Shown piece after piece: positions 1-8,793 of a stretch of 58,361 bases of DNA. The notes under the pieces were generated by a model. The model ran no database searches and had not been told where the DNA came from. It saw only the letters and a list, made by a program, of their open reading frames with translations. The first letter of the stretch is position 1, and every line of letters begins with the position of its first letter. Location: positions 1-58,361 of the forward strand of contig NZ_VXDB01000024.1 of assembly GCF_008711325.1 (NCBI RefSeq). Direction: 5' to 3'. Position numbers and translations under genes: made by a program. The DNA comes from Roseibium sediminis (GTDB lineage: Bacteria; Pseudomonadota; Alphaproteobacteria; Rhizobiales; Stappiaceae).

Positions 1-88
1 GCAGCGGGTGCCCCTTTGGCACGCGAGCCTCAAGATCCACGTAGGAAAACAGCTGAGAAGGCCGAAAATCCGCACCGCGCATCCGCAT
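1..88 (-). CDS. IS5-family transposase, N-terminal fragment
   Basis: Only the first 29 or so codons are in the window. Starts are possible at 88 or 82. The protein begins MRGADFRPSQLFSYVDLEAR and continues VPKGHPL, which matches the typical IS5-family opening (MRG-D, LFSYV, E-RVP--HPLR) found just before the first transposase helices. The catalytic DDE residues would lie outside the window. The reading frame is open as far as can be seen, so intactness cannot be judged. Confidence 0.7.
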   Translation of the reverse strand, partial: MRMRGADFRPSQLFSYVDLEARVPKGHPL

Positions 89-164
89 CTATCCATTGCC
101 AATCACGATGTCATCATCCAACCAGGATTTGAGCGAAAAAACCAGCGGGTTATTCAGCAGCCTG
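1..164 (-). mobile_element. 5' end of an IS5-like insertion sequence, cut by the window edge
   Basis: Positions 147-164 read on the minus strand as CAGGCTGCTGAATAACCC, followed inward by about 60 bases of leader and then the start of a transposase reading off the window. A near-identical terminus, CAGGCTGCTGAACAACGCC, lies at 58278-58296, so this looks like one terminal inverted repeat of the same kind of element. The exact outer base is uncertain. Outside it the sequence continues CTAGAGC, which is the edge of a palindromic repeat. The family call rests on the transposase N-terminus. Confidence 0.7.
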
Positions 165-216
165 CTAGAGCATTTCCAGGCGAAGTGGATACCGGTTCGC
201 CGTCAGGAAATGCTCC
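165..216. repeat. Palindromic intergenic repeat of Rhizobiales type
   Basis: The arms GAGCATTTCC (168-177) and GGAAATGCTC (206-215) are perfect inverted complements around a centre containing GAAGTGGATACCGGTTCGCC. Sequences of this design (TAGAGCA at the edge, AAGTGGNNACCGGTT in the middle) are, from memory, common between genes in Hyphomicrobiales. It touches the IS end on its left, which suggests the IS inserted at the edge of the repeat. It may act as a transcript-end hairpin. Confidence 0.65.
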
Positions 217-228
217 AAATCAATTATT

Positions 229-270
229 TAGAGCACGTCGAGTGATTCAGTGAATGCGAGACGTGCTCTA
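229..270. repeat. Palindrome TAGAGCACGTC / GACGTGCTCTA
   Basis: The arms TAGAGCACGTC (229-239) and GACGTGCTCTA (260-270) are perfectly complementary with a 20-base loop. The right arm supplies the TAG stop codon of the diguanylate cyclase that ends at 268. Its outer bases, TA-GAGCAC and GTGCTC-TA, match the ends of the longer inverted-repeat element at 54336-54638. It could serve as the transcription terminator of the cyclase gene, or be a reduced copy of a TA-targeting element. Confidence 0.6.
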
Positions 271-1515
271 GGCGTCGGGTCTGAGAATGGCGGGACTCAA
301 AGCTTTGTTGGATAGCGGCACTTTCGACACAGCCGGTGTGGCCGCTTGGACGCGGCGGCTATAGTACACGCGGTTGCGACCGGAGTTCTTGGCGTCATAA
401 AGTGCACGGTCGGCCTGGCGGAGCGCGTTCGAGAGCGTGCAGTCCCCTGCCATATCGTGGTGGTATCCCGCACTCAGCGTTGCCTGTATCCGGGCAGTTT
501 CCAGACGTTCGACCTCGGCGGGAAACCGCTCCCGAATTGTTTCTGTGAACGCCCATGCGTCCTTCACGGTGCAGCCCGGCAGGAAGATTGCAAATTCTTC
601 TCCCCCCATCCGGCCAATGATAGCGCCTCTTGGAGCATGAGCACGCAGGGTGTTTGCCGCGATCTGGAGAACGCGGTCGCCGGTTGCATGGCCGTGTATG
701 TCATTGACTGTCTTGAAGTGATCAAGATCTACCATGATGACCGCAAACCCGGTTCCGTTGTTTTTTTGCAGCCAGCCTTCATTCTGCTCCATGAACGAGC
801 GCCGGTTGGCGAGGCCGGTCAGGGGGTCCGTATGGGCGAGCTGCTGGTACCGATGCTTCTCTCGCTCCATGACCATCGCGAAAACCAGCACCACAGTCGC
901 CAGCAGCGTAACCGCCATGGCTGCAAGGTATCCCCCGGCAGAATTCAGCCCGACATAGGGCTGCAGAGCCAGTATCTGCGGAGCGAGTGCCGTAACCACC
1001 ACATAGGAGTGGATCAGGGCTGCTGCGAATATGTTGACGGCAAGCCAGTTACCGGTCCGCAGTCTGTCATCGTTGCACGCAAAGGACACAATTGATGTTG
1101 CGATCCAGATCAGCGTCAGGGAAGTGTGAATGTAAACCAAAACACCGGTGTAGTTGGTCGTGACAGGCGTCGTCAGGCAAAGCGCAACCCAGACCAGTCC
1201 GGGAACTGCAGAAAACTGCCAGTAGGACTTACGCCCCCAGAAGACCGAAAGGGCAACCCGGCGCAGATCTGCACCAAGGAGCAGGATGGCGTTTCCGAGG
1301 ATCATGCTGAGCCAGATCGGAGCGATCCCACGAAGCGCCAGAGCAAAAAGCGCGGTTCCGACGAGAACGTGGGATATGGCCCAGATGAGAACACTTCTTT
1401 TGCTTCGGGGGTCGATTGATCCTCTGGCCGAGCACAGGAAGAGAAACAAAAAGAGTGCGCCGATAAGCTCGATGGCTATGGCAATGATAAGCAACGTAAC
1501 AACATCGAGTGTCAT
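268..1515 (-). CDS. Membrane-anchored diguanylate cyclase (GGDEF)
   Basis: It makes cyclic di-GMP from two GTP. Residues 1-215 hold about seven hydrophobic segments forming an integral membrane sensor region of unrecognised type. The GGDEF domain runs from about 228 to 385, starting HTDPLTGLANRR. The active-site signature is GGEEF at 304-308, so the cyclase is expected to be active. The RxxD inhibitory site normally just upstream of the signature is absent, so product inhibition at that site is not expected. The C-terminal 30 residues are a variable tail, and the TAG stop lies in the palindromic repeat. The input signal cannot be read from sequence. It is a lone gene facing the IS remnant. 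Confidence 0.88.
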   Translation of the reverse strand: MTLDVVTLLIIAIAIELIGALFLFLFLCSARGSIDPRSKRSVLIWAISHVLVGTALFALALRGIAPIWLSMILGNAILLLGADLRRVALSVFWGRKSYWQFSAVPGLVWVALCLTTPVTTNYTGVLVYIHTSLTLIWIATSIVSFACNDDRLRTGNWLAVNIFAAALIHSYVVVTALAPQILALQPYVGLNSAGGYLAAMAVTLLATVVLVFAMVMEREKHRYQQLAHTDPLTGLANRRSFMEQNEGWLQKNNGTGFAVIMVDLDHFKTVNDIHGHATGDRVLQIAANTLRAHAPRGAIIGRMGGEEFAIFLPGCTVKDAWAFTETIRERFPAEVERLETARIQATLSAGYHHDMAGDCTLSNALRQADRALYDAKNSGRNRVYYSRRVQAATPAVSKVPLSNKALSPAILRPDA

Positions 1516-1740
1516 CGCGGCTCGGTGCCTCTCCTTTGATCTTTCACTTGCGGAACTGCGTAGCTGAGCGACGCTTCATGCTAAAGGTCTTTGGCCAAGT
1601 GAACGACCTTGTTGTTTTGGAGGTTCAGTGCAGTTCAATCATTGCGTGTGAAACCTCGTCAATTCACGCAATGTTAACCATTCCAGTTGTGATGGGAACG
1701 TAATCTCTGGATATTTCCGTTAAATGCACAGAAAACACGA

Positions 1741-1770
1741 AACCAGACGGCGGGAGGAAGCCGTCTGGTT
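1741..1770 (-). terminator. Hairpin downstream of the DUF6101 gene
   Basis: The arms AACCAGACGGC (1741-1751) and GCCGTCTGGTT (1760-1770) are perfect complements. Read on the minus strand the hairpin is followed by a T-rich stretch (TCGTGTTTTCTG) and lies 50 bases past the DUF6101 stop, so it is a plausible intrinsic terminator. The rest of 1516-1819 holds the leader of the diguanylate cyclase; nothing else was recognised. Confidence 0.55.
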
Positions 1771-1819
1771 CGGTGTTTTGAACGACGCATCCGGAGGAGG
1801 AGTGGATGCGTAACCAAGG

Positions 1820-2401
1820 TCAATTGCGTGCAATGATCTCGCGTTCATGCCGGTGAATGACCGGGCATCCTTCGCGGTGCTTGCCAATCTCGCGCTTGAC
1901 CAGAAAACGCGGACGTCGTCCGGTGAGCATGGCGAGCTTGCGACGCGGTGTCGGTGTTGCGGCTGGTCGAGCGCTGTAGGCCTCGATTGGCTTGATGTCG
2001 CCATTGATATCGCAGACGAGCATCGGCAGAGCCAGCAGCTTTGACCACTCGGGCCAGAGCGTGGAAAACGCCTCCGGCTGTACGGTTTCAGCCAGAACAA
2101 GCGAAATCGCCGGATCCTTATGTTTCAGCGTCAGGGACGCAAGGACCGTTCCGGGAACGTCGCCGGGAAGAACGGTGACAACAATTCCCTCGAACATGTG
2201 AACGGGGACAACAAGTGTCAGCGGCAGCCCATTTGCCCTACGCTTGATGATTACGGTATCCCGGTCCAGATATATTTGCGCGGGCTGATCGCAACCCTGC
2301 ATCTGTTGGGTGAAGTTGTGAGGCATGGAGCCGGGATCAAGAAAAATCCTGTATCCCGGTTCCAAACCTGTGGCTTCACTGTGAGCTGTTTGACGTCTCA
2401 A
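1820..2401 (-). CDS. DUF6101 family protein
   Basis: A 193-residue protein of unknown function. The start is a TTG at 2401, chosen because a strong GGAGAGG sits five bases before it and the opening MRRQT fits this alphaproteobacterial family as I remember it. The protein has no signal peptide or membrane segment. It ends in an Arg-rich tract (RPRFLVKREIGKH) and the family-like terminus HEREIIARN. The middle (IYLDRDTVIIKRRANGLPLT) suggests a beta-rich fold. It stands alone, divergent from tldE. The family assignment is from memory; no function is claimed. Confidence 0.6.
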   Translation of the reverse strand: MRRQTAHSEATGLEPGYRIFLDPGSMPHNFTQQMQGCDQPAQIYLDRDTVIIKRRANGLPLTLVVPVHMFEGIVVTVLPGDVPGTVLASLTLKHKDPAISLVLAETVQPEAFSTLWPEWSKLLALPMLVCDINGDIKPIEAYSARPAATPTPRRKLAMLTGRRPRFLVKREIGKHREGCPVIHRHEREIIARN

Positions 2402-2681
2402 TTTGCCTCTCCGTCGGACCTATTTGTTTTTTTCATCGGTCGTTGGACGAATACATGAATAGATCACGGGGAGTGCTTATTCGCTTAAGAAGCAGGGTTA
2501 AAAAAGTATAATCCTTAACACGGTTACTGGTTTCTCACCTGCCCCTTCACACCTTGTTAACCTGTTCACAGGTGGGCACATCGGGAGAACTGTGTTTGAC
2601 GAGTTGCCGCGCGCTGCGCATCGTCCTAAACAACTTGAGTACAAAAACGCCTGAGTCCCTTCGGCCAACCGCAGGAAAACC

Positions 2682-4025
2682 ATGTCTGACCTGATTGACC
2701 AGAACGCCCTTGCAGCAAAGGCTGCCCAACTGGTTGAAGCGGCCCGCAAGGCGGGCGCCGACGCCTGTGACGCTATCGCCCTGACTGGCACCTCCATGAC
2801 GGTCGAGGTGCGCGATGGCAAGGTCGAGGAGACAGACAGGGCAGAAGGGGATGATGTCACGCTGCGGGTCTTGGTTGGCAAGCGAACAGCGGCGGTTTCC
2901 TCCAATTCGTTCAGCGACCCGGCGGCTCTGGCCGAACGCGCTGTCGCAATGGCGAAGGTTGCGCCCGAAGACCCTTATTCAAGTCTGGCTGATGAAGACC
3001 GCTTGCTGAAAACAATTCCGGAGCTGGAACTGCTGGACAAAACTGAAGTCTCGGCATTGCAGCTCACCGAATGGGCACGCGAAGCCGAGGCGGCAGGGCT
3101 GGAAGTGTCCGGTGTTTCCAAGTCCGGTGGGGCGAGCGCCTCATGGCGCCTGTCTGGCGCGGTACTGGCGACGAGCCACGGCTTTTCAGGTGCCTATGTC
3201 TCCTCCCGCCATGGCTTGTCCATGACCGCTGTTGCCGGTGAGGGCACGGGCATGGAGCGGGACTATGATTACGACTACCGGACTTTCCTGGAAGACATGG
3301 AAAATCCGGCAGTCATAGGCCAGCGCGCAGGAGAGAGGGCCGTCCGCAGGCTGAGCCCGAAAAAGCTCAAGACCGGCAAGGTCAACGTCATCTATGAATC
3401 GCGGGCCGCCAAAAGCCTCGTCGGTCACTTCGCCAGGGCCATCAATGGCTCCTCCGTGGCCCGCAAGACAAGCTTCCTGAAAGACAAGATGGGCAAGCCG
3501 ATCTTTGCCCCCGGCATCCGCATCACCGATGATCCCCACAAGCGCAGGGGGGCAGCAACGCGCCCCTTCGACGGCGAGGGGACGGGAGCAGACCTGCTGC
3601 ACATGATCGACGATGGTGTGCTTCAACACTGGTTTCTTGATACGGCAACCGCCCGTGAACTGGGCCTTGCTCCCAATGGTCGGGCGCACAGGAGCGGAGC
3701 AGGAACCTCTCCGGGCGCAACCAACCTGACACTTGAGCCGGGCAGCAAGAGTGTCGAGGAAATGATGGCCGAGACCGGATCGGGTCTTCTGGTGACCGAT
3801 CTGATCGGACACGGTGTCAATGCAGTGACCGGTGATTATTCGCGCGGGGCGTCCGGGTTCTGGTATGAAAACGGCCAGATCGTGCATCCGGTCGCCGAGA
3901 TCACCATTGCTGGCAACCTGATCGACATGTTTGCCCGCATGGTTCCCGCCAGCGATCTCGATGCCCGTTATTCCGTGGCAGCACCGTCCATCTTGATCGA
4001 AGGGATGGCCCTTGCAGGTGAATGA
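2682..4025 (+). CDS. pmbA: TldE/PmbA family metalloprotease subunit
   Basis: A 447-residue protein matching TldE (PmbA), the partner that with TldD forms a zinc-dependent peptidase complex that threads and cleaves unfolded peptides in the cytoplasm. TldE lacks the HExxxH zinc motif, and none is seen here, whereas the TldD at 8794 has it. The C-terminal half shows the expected GAGTSPGATNL and TGxGLLVTDLIGHGVN motifs. The start ATG 2682 follows GCAGGAAAACC. The gene leads a run of same-strand genes and overlaps the next by a few bases. The preceding 280 bases (2402-2681) form a divergent promoter region with no recognised site. Confidence 0.9.
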   Translation: MSDLIDQNALAAKAAQLVEAARKAGADACDAIALTGTSMTVEVRDGKVEETDRAEGDDVTLRVLVGKRTAAVSSNSFSDPAALAERAVAMAKVAPEDPYSSLADEDRLLKTIPELELLDKTEVSALQLTEWAREAEAAGLEVSGVSKSGGASASWRLSGAVLATSHGFSGAYVSSRHGLSMTAVAGEGTGMERDYDYDYRTFLEDMENPAVIGQRAGERAVRRLSPKKLKTGKVNVIYESRAAKSLVGHFARAINGSSVARKTSFLKDKMGKPIFAPGIRITDDPHKRRGAATRPFDGEGTGADLLHMIDDGVLQHWFLDTATARELGLAPNGRAHRSGAGTSPGATNLTLEPGSKSVEEMMAETGSGLLVTDLIGHGVNAVTGDYSRGASGFWYENGQIVHPVAEITIAGNLIDMFARMVPASDLDARYSVAAPSILIEGMALAGE

Positions 4026-4824
4026 TCCCGGTCGTGCCGCAGCTGGGAATGCTGCTGATCTTGAAATTCTGAAAGAGGCGGCGCTGGAGGCGGGCGAACT
4101 GGCGCTGACTTATTTTGGCAAGGATCCCGAGACCTGGTTGAAGGGCGGGAAGTCCCCGGTGTCGGAAGCCGATATCGCCGTGGACAAGTTCCTGGCGTCC
4201 GAGTTGCGCGGCAATCGCCCGGACTACGGCTGGCTGTCGGAGGAAACAACCGACAATCCAGACCGTCTGGACCGGTCCCGCACCTTCATCGTTGATCCGA
4301 TCGACGGGACCCGTGCATTTCTTGCCGGTGGTGATGAATGGACCGTCGCGCTTGCCGTTGTGGAAGAGGGACGGCCGGTTGCCGGTGTGGTCTACGCACC
4401 GGTTCGCAAGGAGCTCTATTTCGCCCAAAGCGGGCACGGCGCGTTTCTGGACAAGGCTGCAATCTCGGTGTCTTCGGTCACGATGGTGTCAAACGCGACG
4501 CTGAGCGGCCCACCTTCTGTTGTCGACAACAAGGGACTTGGCGAGCATGGCATAATTGCCAGACCCTATATCAGATCGCTGGCCTACAGGATGGCCTTGG
4601 TGGCCAACGGGCAGGTGGATATCGGCGTTGCCCGGGCCGGCCCCAGTGATTGGGATCTTGCAGCCGCAGACCTTTTGGTGCAGGAAGCGGGCGGACAACT
4701 TACGGACCTGATCGGTGAACCGCTGCTGTACAACAAGGCGCGCACCCGCCATCCGGCCCTTATTGCAACCTCTCGAGCGTTGCAGGAACCGGCGCGGGAA
4801 GCCCTTGGCGACCTGCTCCGCTGA
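4012..4824 (+). CDS. Inositol monophosphatase / 3'(2'),5'-bisphosphate nucleotidase family (CysQ-like)
   Basis: A Mg-dependent, Li-sensitive phosphatase fold. The metal-binding motifs are intact: WLSEET (first Glu pair), DPIDGTRAF (DPIDGT), and WDLAAADLL near the C-terminus. Likely substrates are 3'-phosphoadenosine phosphate or inositol phosphate, which the sequence does not decide. The start is TTG 4012 or GTG 4018, both inside the end of pmbA, implying translational coupling. In related genomes this gene sits beside DUF4170 and the Kdo/lipid A genes, as here. Confidence 0.85.
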   Translation: MQVNDPGRAAAGNAADLEILKEAALEAGELALTYFGKDPETWLKGGKSPVSEADIAVDKFLASELRGNRPDYGWLSEETTDNPDRLDRSRTFIVDPIDGTRAFLAGGDEWTVALAVVEEGRPVAGVVYAPVRKELYFAQSGHGAFLDKAAISVSSVTMVSNATLSGPPSVVDNKGLGEHGIIARPYIRSLAYRMALVANGQVDIGVARAGPSDWDLAAADLLVQEAGGQLTDLIGEPLLYNKARTRHPALIATSRALQEPAREALGDLLR

Positions 4825-4856
4825 TCTCTGACTGACGAATTCTGAAAGGGCCTCAC

Positions 4857-5093
4857 ATGAGCGGCACCGAACAATCCAAGCAGCTTCTTCACCTTGTTTT
4901 CGGCGGTGAGCTGGAGTCTCCGGAAGGCCTGACCTTCCGCGATCTCGACGAGCTGGACATTGTCGGCATCTATCCGAATTACGCCGAAGCGTATACTGCA
5001 TGGAAGTCCAAGGCGCAGTCGACAGTCGACAACGCCCACATGCGCTATTTCATCGTGCACATGCATCGCCTTCTGGACCCGGAAACGGCGTGA
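4857..5093 (+). CDS. DUF4170 domain protein
   Basis: A 78-residue soluble protein with the conserved core LDIVGIYPNYAEAYTAWK and the ending HMRYFIVHMHRLLDPE typical of DUF4170, a short family I know only from alphaproteobacteria. Function unknown. It lies between the phosphatase and the acyltransferase in the lipid A gene block, 32 bases after one and 37 before the other, so it is probably in the same transcript. The first ATG after GAAAGGGCCTCAC is used. Confidence 0.85.
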   Translation: MSGTEQSKQLLHLVFGGELESPEGLTFRDLDELDIVGIYPNYAEAYTAWKSKAQSTVDNAHMRYFIVHMHRLLDPETA

Positions 5094-5130
5094 TGATCGC
5101 CGCTAGGTTTGAGCAGGTGATCTGAACAAC

Positions 5131-5829
5131 ATGTTGAAGAAGCTTGGCCGCCATCCCCGTCTGCTCCATGCCGTTGGTGTGATCATGGCGGAGTATCTCA
5201 GGTTCGTGTACCGCACGAACCGGTTTACCGTCGCGCCGGACGGCATTCTTGACACGGTGGAGGATGATATTCCCTATGTCGTGGCCATGTGGCACGGGCA
5301 GCATTTCATGATGCCGTTCACCCGCCCGCAGCATGTTCCGGTCAGCGTTATGATTTCCCGCTCCGCGGACGGTGAAATCAACGCAGTTGCCGCCAAGCGT
5401 CTGGGCATTGGCCTTATCCGGGCTTCCGGCAGCCAGAAGGCACATCAGATCCAGAAGCGCGGCGGGCTGCGCGGCTTCATCGAGTGCCTTCGCACCCTGA
5501 AGGAAGGCACAAGCGTGGCCTTGACCGCTGACGTTCCCAAAGGGCCAGCGCGCGTGTCGGGCATGGGGATTGTGCAGATTGCAAAGCATTCGGGTCGACC
5601 GATCATGCCGGTCGCGATCTGCACCAGCCGCAGCATCGAACTGAACAGCTGGGACAAGGCGAGCATCAATCTTCCCTTTGGCAAGGGCGCAATCGTTTAC
5701 GGCGAACCGATCCATGTGAAGGACGGGGCAACCGACGAGGAACTGGAAGAGGCGCGCCTTGCTGTCGAAAACGGTCTGAACGCGGTCACGCAAAAGGCCT
5801 ATGAAATGGTTGGCAGGCCGAATGGCTGA
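5131..5829 (+). CDS. Lysophospholipid acyltransferase-like protein (DUF374)
   Basis: A 232-residue protein of the DUF374 branch of LpxL/PlsC-like acyltransferases. Residues around 50-58 (VAMWHGQHFMMPF) give the HxxxxF-type active-site block, followed by SADGEINAVAAKRLGIGLIRASGS and TADVPKGPARV, all typical of DUF374. It probably adds an acyl chain to lipid A or another envelope lipid at the inner membrane; the acceptor is not known from sequence. It directly precedes and overlaps waaA, which supports a lipopolysaccharide role. Confidence 0.83.
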   Translation: MLKKLGRHPRLLHAVGVIMAEYLRFVYRTNRFTVAPDGILDTVEDDIPYVVAMWHGQHFMMPFTRPQHVPVSVMISRSADGEINAVAAKRLGIGLIRASGSQKAHQIQKRGGLRGFIECLRTLKEGTSVALTADVPKGPARVSGMGIVQIAKHSGRPIMPVAICTSRSIELNSWDKASINLPFGKGAIVYGEPIHVKDGATDEELEEARLAVENGLNAVTQKAYEMVGRPNG

Positions 5830-7111
5830 AAACCGCCCCCTTCCGGTTACCTTGTATGTGGCGGCAGCTCGTGCTGCCGAGCCCCTTTACCGGATGCTGC
5901 ACAAGCGCCGCGTCCACAAGGGCAAGGATGATCCGGAACGAGGTGCAGAGCGGTTCGGAGTTGCCGGCAGGCCAAGGCCGGGCGGCCAACTTGTTTGGCT
6001 GCATGCCGCCAGCGTTGGCGAAACCAATTCCATCCTCCCCCTGGTGCGGTCGCTGTCGGATCAGGGAACCACGGTGCTTTTGACCACCGTCACGCGAACG
6101 TCGGCTGAGATCGCAGAAAAGCAGCTGCCAGAGAGCGCGATCCATCAATATGCGCCGTTTGACAGCCCGCGCTTCATTTCCGCTTTCCTTGACCACTGGC
6201 AGCCGACACTTGCGCTTTTCGTGGAATCCGAGATCTGGCCGGCAACGCTGTCTGCGCTGAGGGACAGAGGTTGCCCGGTGCTGCTGGTAAATGGCCGGAT
6301 GTCTGCCCGCTCTCACAAGGGCTGGTCGCGGGCTGCAAGATCGGCTCGCGATATTTTCGGAACCTTCGATCTTGCGTTCGCGCAATCGGAGCAAGACGGC
6401 AAACGTCTGGCGGAACTCGGCTGCACCCGTGTCGAATGTCCCGGCAATTTGAAATTCGATTCCCAGGTGCCCGACCCCGGCACGGCGGACCTTGCGACGC
6501 TGCGTGCTGCCATTGGAGAGCGGATTGTTTGGCTGGCAGCCTTGACCCATCCGGGGGAAGACGAGGCAGCGCTGGCGGCACACAAGCAGGTTCTAAACCA
6601 TCATCCGGACGCTCTCTTGTTGCTGGTGCCGCGCCATCCGGACCGGCGAGCTGAAATCCGCGATCTGGCAAACCGCGAGGGGTTTTCCCTGCATGCCCGT
6701 TCTGAAGGCGCAATGCCCCATCCTGACTGTCAGGTTTATCTGGGGGATACGCTGGGCGAAATGGGGCTGTTCTATTCGCTCGCCAATGTCGCGTTTTTGG
6801 GCGGATCAGTGACCGATCGTGGCGGCCATAATCCGCTGGAAGCCATTCAGTTCGAGACGGCGCTCGTGACCGGACCTCACGTGGCCAACGCGCGAAACGT
6901 CTATCGCGATATGTGGAGCGCCAAGGCAGCCCGCCGGATCGAAGAGGCAGGCGAGCTTGGACGTGAAATCATTTTTCTGCTTGAAAACACAGCCGAAAGA
7001 ACGGCACAAATATCCCGTGCTAAAACGATTATTGAAAATGGCCGGGGTGCCTTGGGCCGGGTGATGGCCCATATCGAAACCTATTTGAAGTCCGCCGGAG
7101 ACAAGGCCTGA
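5822..7111 (+). CDS. waaA: 3-deoxy-D-manno-octulosonic acid (Kdo) transferase
   Basis: It transfers Kdo from CMP-Kdo to lipid IVA at the inner face of the membrane. It has the GT30 N-terminal block with LVWLHAASVGET (the Glu is the catalytic base in the family), FVESEIWP, LVNGRMSARS, and the C-terminal FLGGSVTDRGGHNPLEA nucleotide-sugar site. The ATG at 5822 is preferred to one at 5801: it overlaps the end of the acyltransferase by only 8 bases and leaves the usual hydrophobic N-terminus (PVTLYVAAARAAEPLYRML). The protein is full length, about 429 residues. It is followed by lpxK after a 117-base gap. Confidence 0.93.
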   Translation: MAENRPLPVTLYVAAARAAEPLYRMLHKRRVHKGKDDPERGAERFGVAGRPRPGGQLVWLHAASVGETNSILPLVRSLSDQGTTVLLTTVTRTSAEIAEKQLPESAIHQYAPFDSPRFISAFLDHWQPTLALFVESEIWPATLSALRDRGCPVLLVNGRMSARSHKGWSRAARSARDIFGTFDLAFAQSEQDGKRLAELGCTRVECPGNLKFDSQVPDPGTADLATLRAAIGERIVWLAALTHPGEDEAALAAHKQVLNHHPDALLLLVPRHPDRRAEIRDLANREGFSLHARSEGAMPHPDCQVYLGDTLGEMGLFYSLANVAFLGGSVTDRGGHNPLEAIQFETALVTGPHVANARNVYRDMWSAKAARRIEEAGELGREIIFLLENTAERTAQISRAKTIIENGRGALGRVMAHIETYLKSAGDKA

Positions 7112-7228
7112 CGCTGATTTTGACAGGTATCCGGGTTGGGTAAGCCATAGGGGACGGGCGGAACTGTTCGAAGACAGAGCCGCGCAACGGTATAAGATCC
7201 AACAAGGCCTTTGAGGGGTAGACGTTCA

Positions 7229-8254
7229 GTGAAAGCTCCTGACTTCTGGTGGTCCAGATCCCGGACGCTGTCCGCGCTCCTGCTTGCCCCTGTCTCATGG
7301 ATTTATGGTTGGGTTTCCGGGCGGCGCATGCACGCCAAGCCTCTAGGCGAATGTGCTGTTCCTGTTGTTTGCGTTGGAAACTTCGTTGTTGGCGGAACGG
7401 GCAAGACACCGTTTTCCCTGATGCTGGCGGAAATCCTGAAGAATCAGGGTTTCAAACCGGGTTTCCTGCTGCGTGGATATGGTGGCTCTGAAATCGGCCC
7501 GCTTGTCGTGGACCCGGCCACACATTCCGCAGCCGAGGTTGGTGACGAAGCGCTGATGCTGGCCAAGGTGGGGCCAACCGTCATTTCCAGCGACCGCGTC
7601 TATGGCGGACAACTGGCCGAAAAGCAGAATATCGATGTGCTGCTGATGGATGACGGGTTCCAGAACCCGACCCTCCACAAGGATCTTTGTTTTGTGCTGG
7701 TTGACGCAGCCACCGGGACAGGCAACGGCATGTGTTTGCCGTCTGGCCCGCTGCGCGCTCCCTTGGCAAAACAGATTGTCTCGACCGATGTGCTTGTTGT
7801 CGTGGGCGAGGGATCCAGGGCCGAAGAGGCCGTGAAGCTTGCCTCTCGAAAAGGCATCCCGATCATCTATGCCCGCCTTGAAGCAGGATACTGTGAAGAG
7901 CTTCGGGATGTCAGCTTGCTGGCCTTTGCCGGCATCGGACGCCCCGAGAAGTTCTTCGACACCTTGAGGGCGCTGGAGCTTGATGTTGCCGAGACACGGA
8001 GTTTTGCGGACCATCACGCATTTACCGAAGCCGAGGCGCAGTCGCTGCTCAAGGATGCTGAAAGCAGACATCTGCAACTGGTGACGACCGAAAAGGACAT
8101 GGTCCGGATCGAAACCGCACAACCGGAAATCTTCAGGTGGCTGGAAGTCAGAAGCGAAGTCTTGCCGGTGCAGATGCGGGTTCCGGATGCGCTGCGCCTG
8201 TCACATATCGTGCAGGAGCGGGTGAAAAAGCGGCGTTTTCAGCTCGGAATATAG
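7229..8254 (+). CDS. lpxK: Tetraacyldisaccharide 4'-kinase
   Basis: It phosphorylates the 4' position of the lipid A disaccharide precursor using ATP. The Walker A loop is VGGTGKTPF, preceded by a hydrophobic N-terminus that anchors the protein on the membrane. LLMDDGFQNPTLHKDL is the family DDGxQ motif, and ADHHAFTEAE and TTEKDMVR follow. The GTG at 7229 is taken as start because GAGGGG lies about nine bases upstream and LpxK proteins open MKAPDFWW; an in-frame TTG at 7211 would add six residues. Sits after waaA and before the convergent DUF2093 gene. Confidence 0.93.
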   Translation: MKAPDFWWSRSRTLSALLLAPVSWIYGWVSGRRMHAKPLGECAVPVVCVGNFVVGGTGKTPFSLMLAEILKNQGFKPGFLLRGYGGSEIGPLVVDPATHSAAEVGDEALMLAKVGPTVISSDRVYGGQLAEKQNIDVLLMDDGFQNPTLHKDLCFVLVDAATGTGNGMCLPSGPLRAPLAKQIVSTDVLVVVGEGSRAEEAVKLASRKGIPIIYARLEAGYCEELRDVSLLAFAGIGRPEKFFDTLRALELDVAETRSFADHHAFTEAEAQSLLKDAESRHLQLVTTEKDMVRIETAQPEIFRWLEVRSEVLPVQMRVPDALRLSHIVQERVKKRRFQLGI

Positions 8255-8271
8255 GCCGCGGCCGGATTATC

Positions 8272-8490
8272 TCAGCGGCTCACGGTTTCCTGAAAGCGCT
8301 TCAACGAGGCTGCCGCGTCCACATAAGGCTCCTGCAATTCAACCGACCAGTATTTCAGCTCGTCGAGAGGGATCGTGGTGCCAGTTACGGCGCAGCGGAC
8401 GAACGTGCCCGGTGATTCGACCTGATAGTCGCCGTCCAGATATCTGATGCGCGCTTCGGTTGGCATGCCTGATTTTTCAAAGCGGTTCAT
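8272..8490 (-). CDS. DUF2093 domain protein
   Basis: A 72-residue protein matching DUF2093: RIRYLDGDYQVESPGTFVRC followed by AVTGTTIPLDELKYWSV. The single Cys in FVRCAVTG is conserved in the family as I recall it. Function unknown. It is convergent with lpxK (17 bases apart) and is commonly found beside lpxK in Hyphomicrobiales. The 303 bases upstream (8491-8793) separate it from the divergent tldD; they form a shared promoter region in which no motif was recognised. Confidence 0.85.
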   Translation of the reverse strand: MNRFEKSGMPTEARIRYLDGDYQVESPGTFVRCAVTGTTIPLDELKYWSVELQEPYVDAAASLKRFQETVSR

Positions 8491-8793
8491 GGACCCGCTG
8501 CCCCTTGATTGTGGATCGGCCCCTTTTAAGCGAGCTTGTCCGCAAGAGCAACATTAGGGCACCGCCAATAACGCAGCTCTTGCCTTACCATCGCAGCGAT
8601 GCGGCGGTAATTGCTTCACAAATCTGCGTACGGCCCGATGGTTTTGGGTGATTTGGGCGGCAAATGCCCTATTGTTGGGAACAAGGTTCGAATCTGCGGG
8701 TTTCGCCCTGTCTGACGCTGCCAGCCCAAATGGCCAAGACACATCGCTCAGGCAACCAGCAAGTGGCCCGCGACCAGCATGCGAGGATGATCC

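Noticed and set aside
8681..8700. A tRNA T-loop-like GGTTCGAATC
   Set aside because: The flanking bases do not pair into a T-stem, and no acceptor or anticodon arm is present around it.
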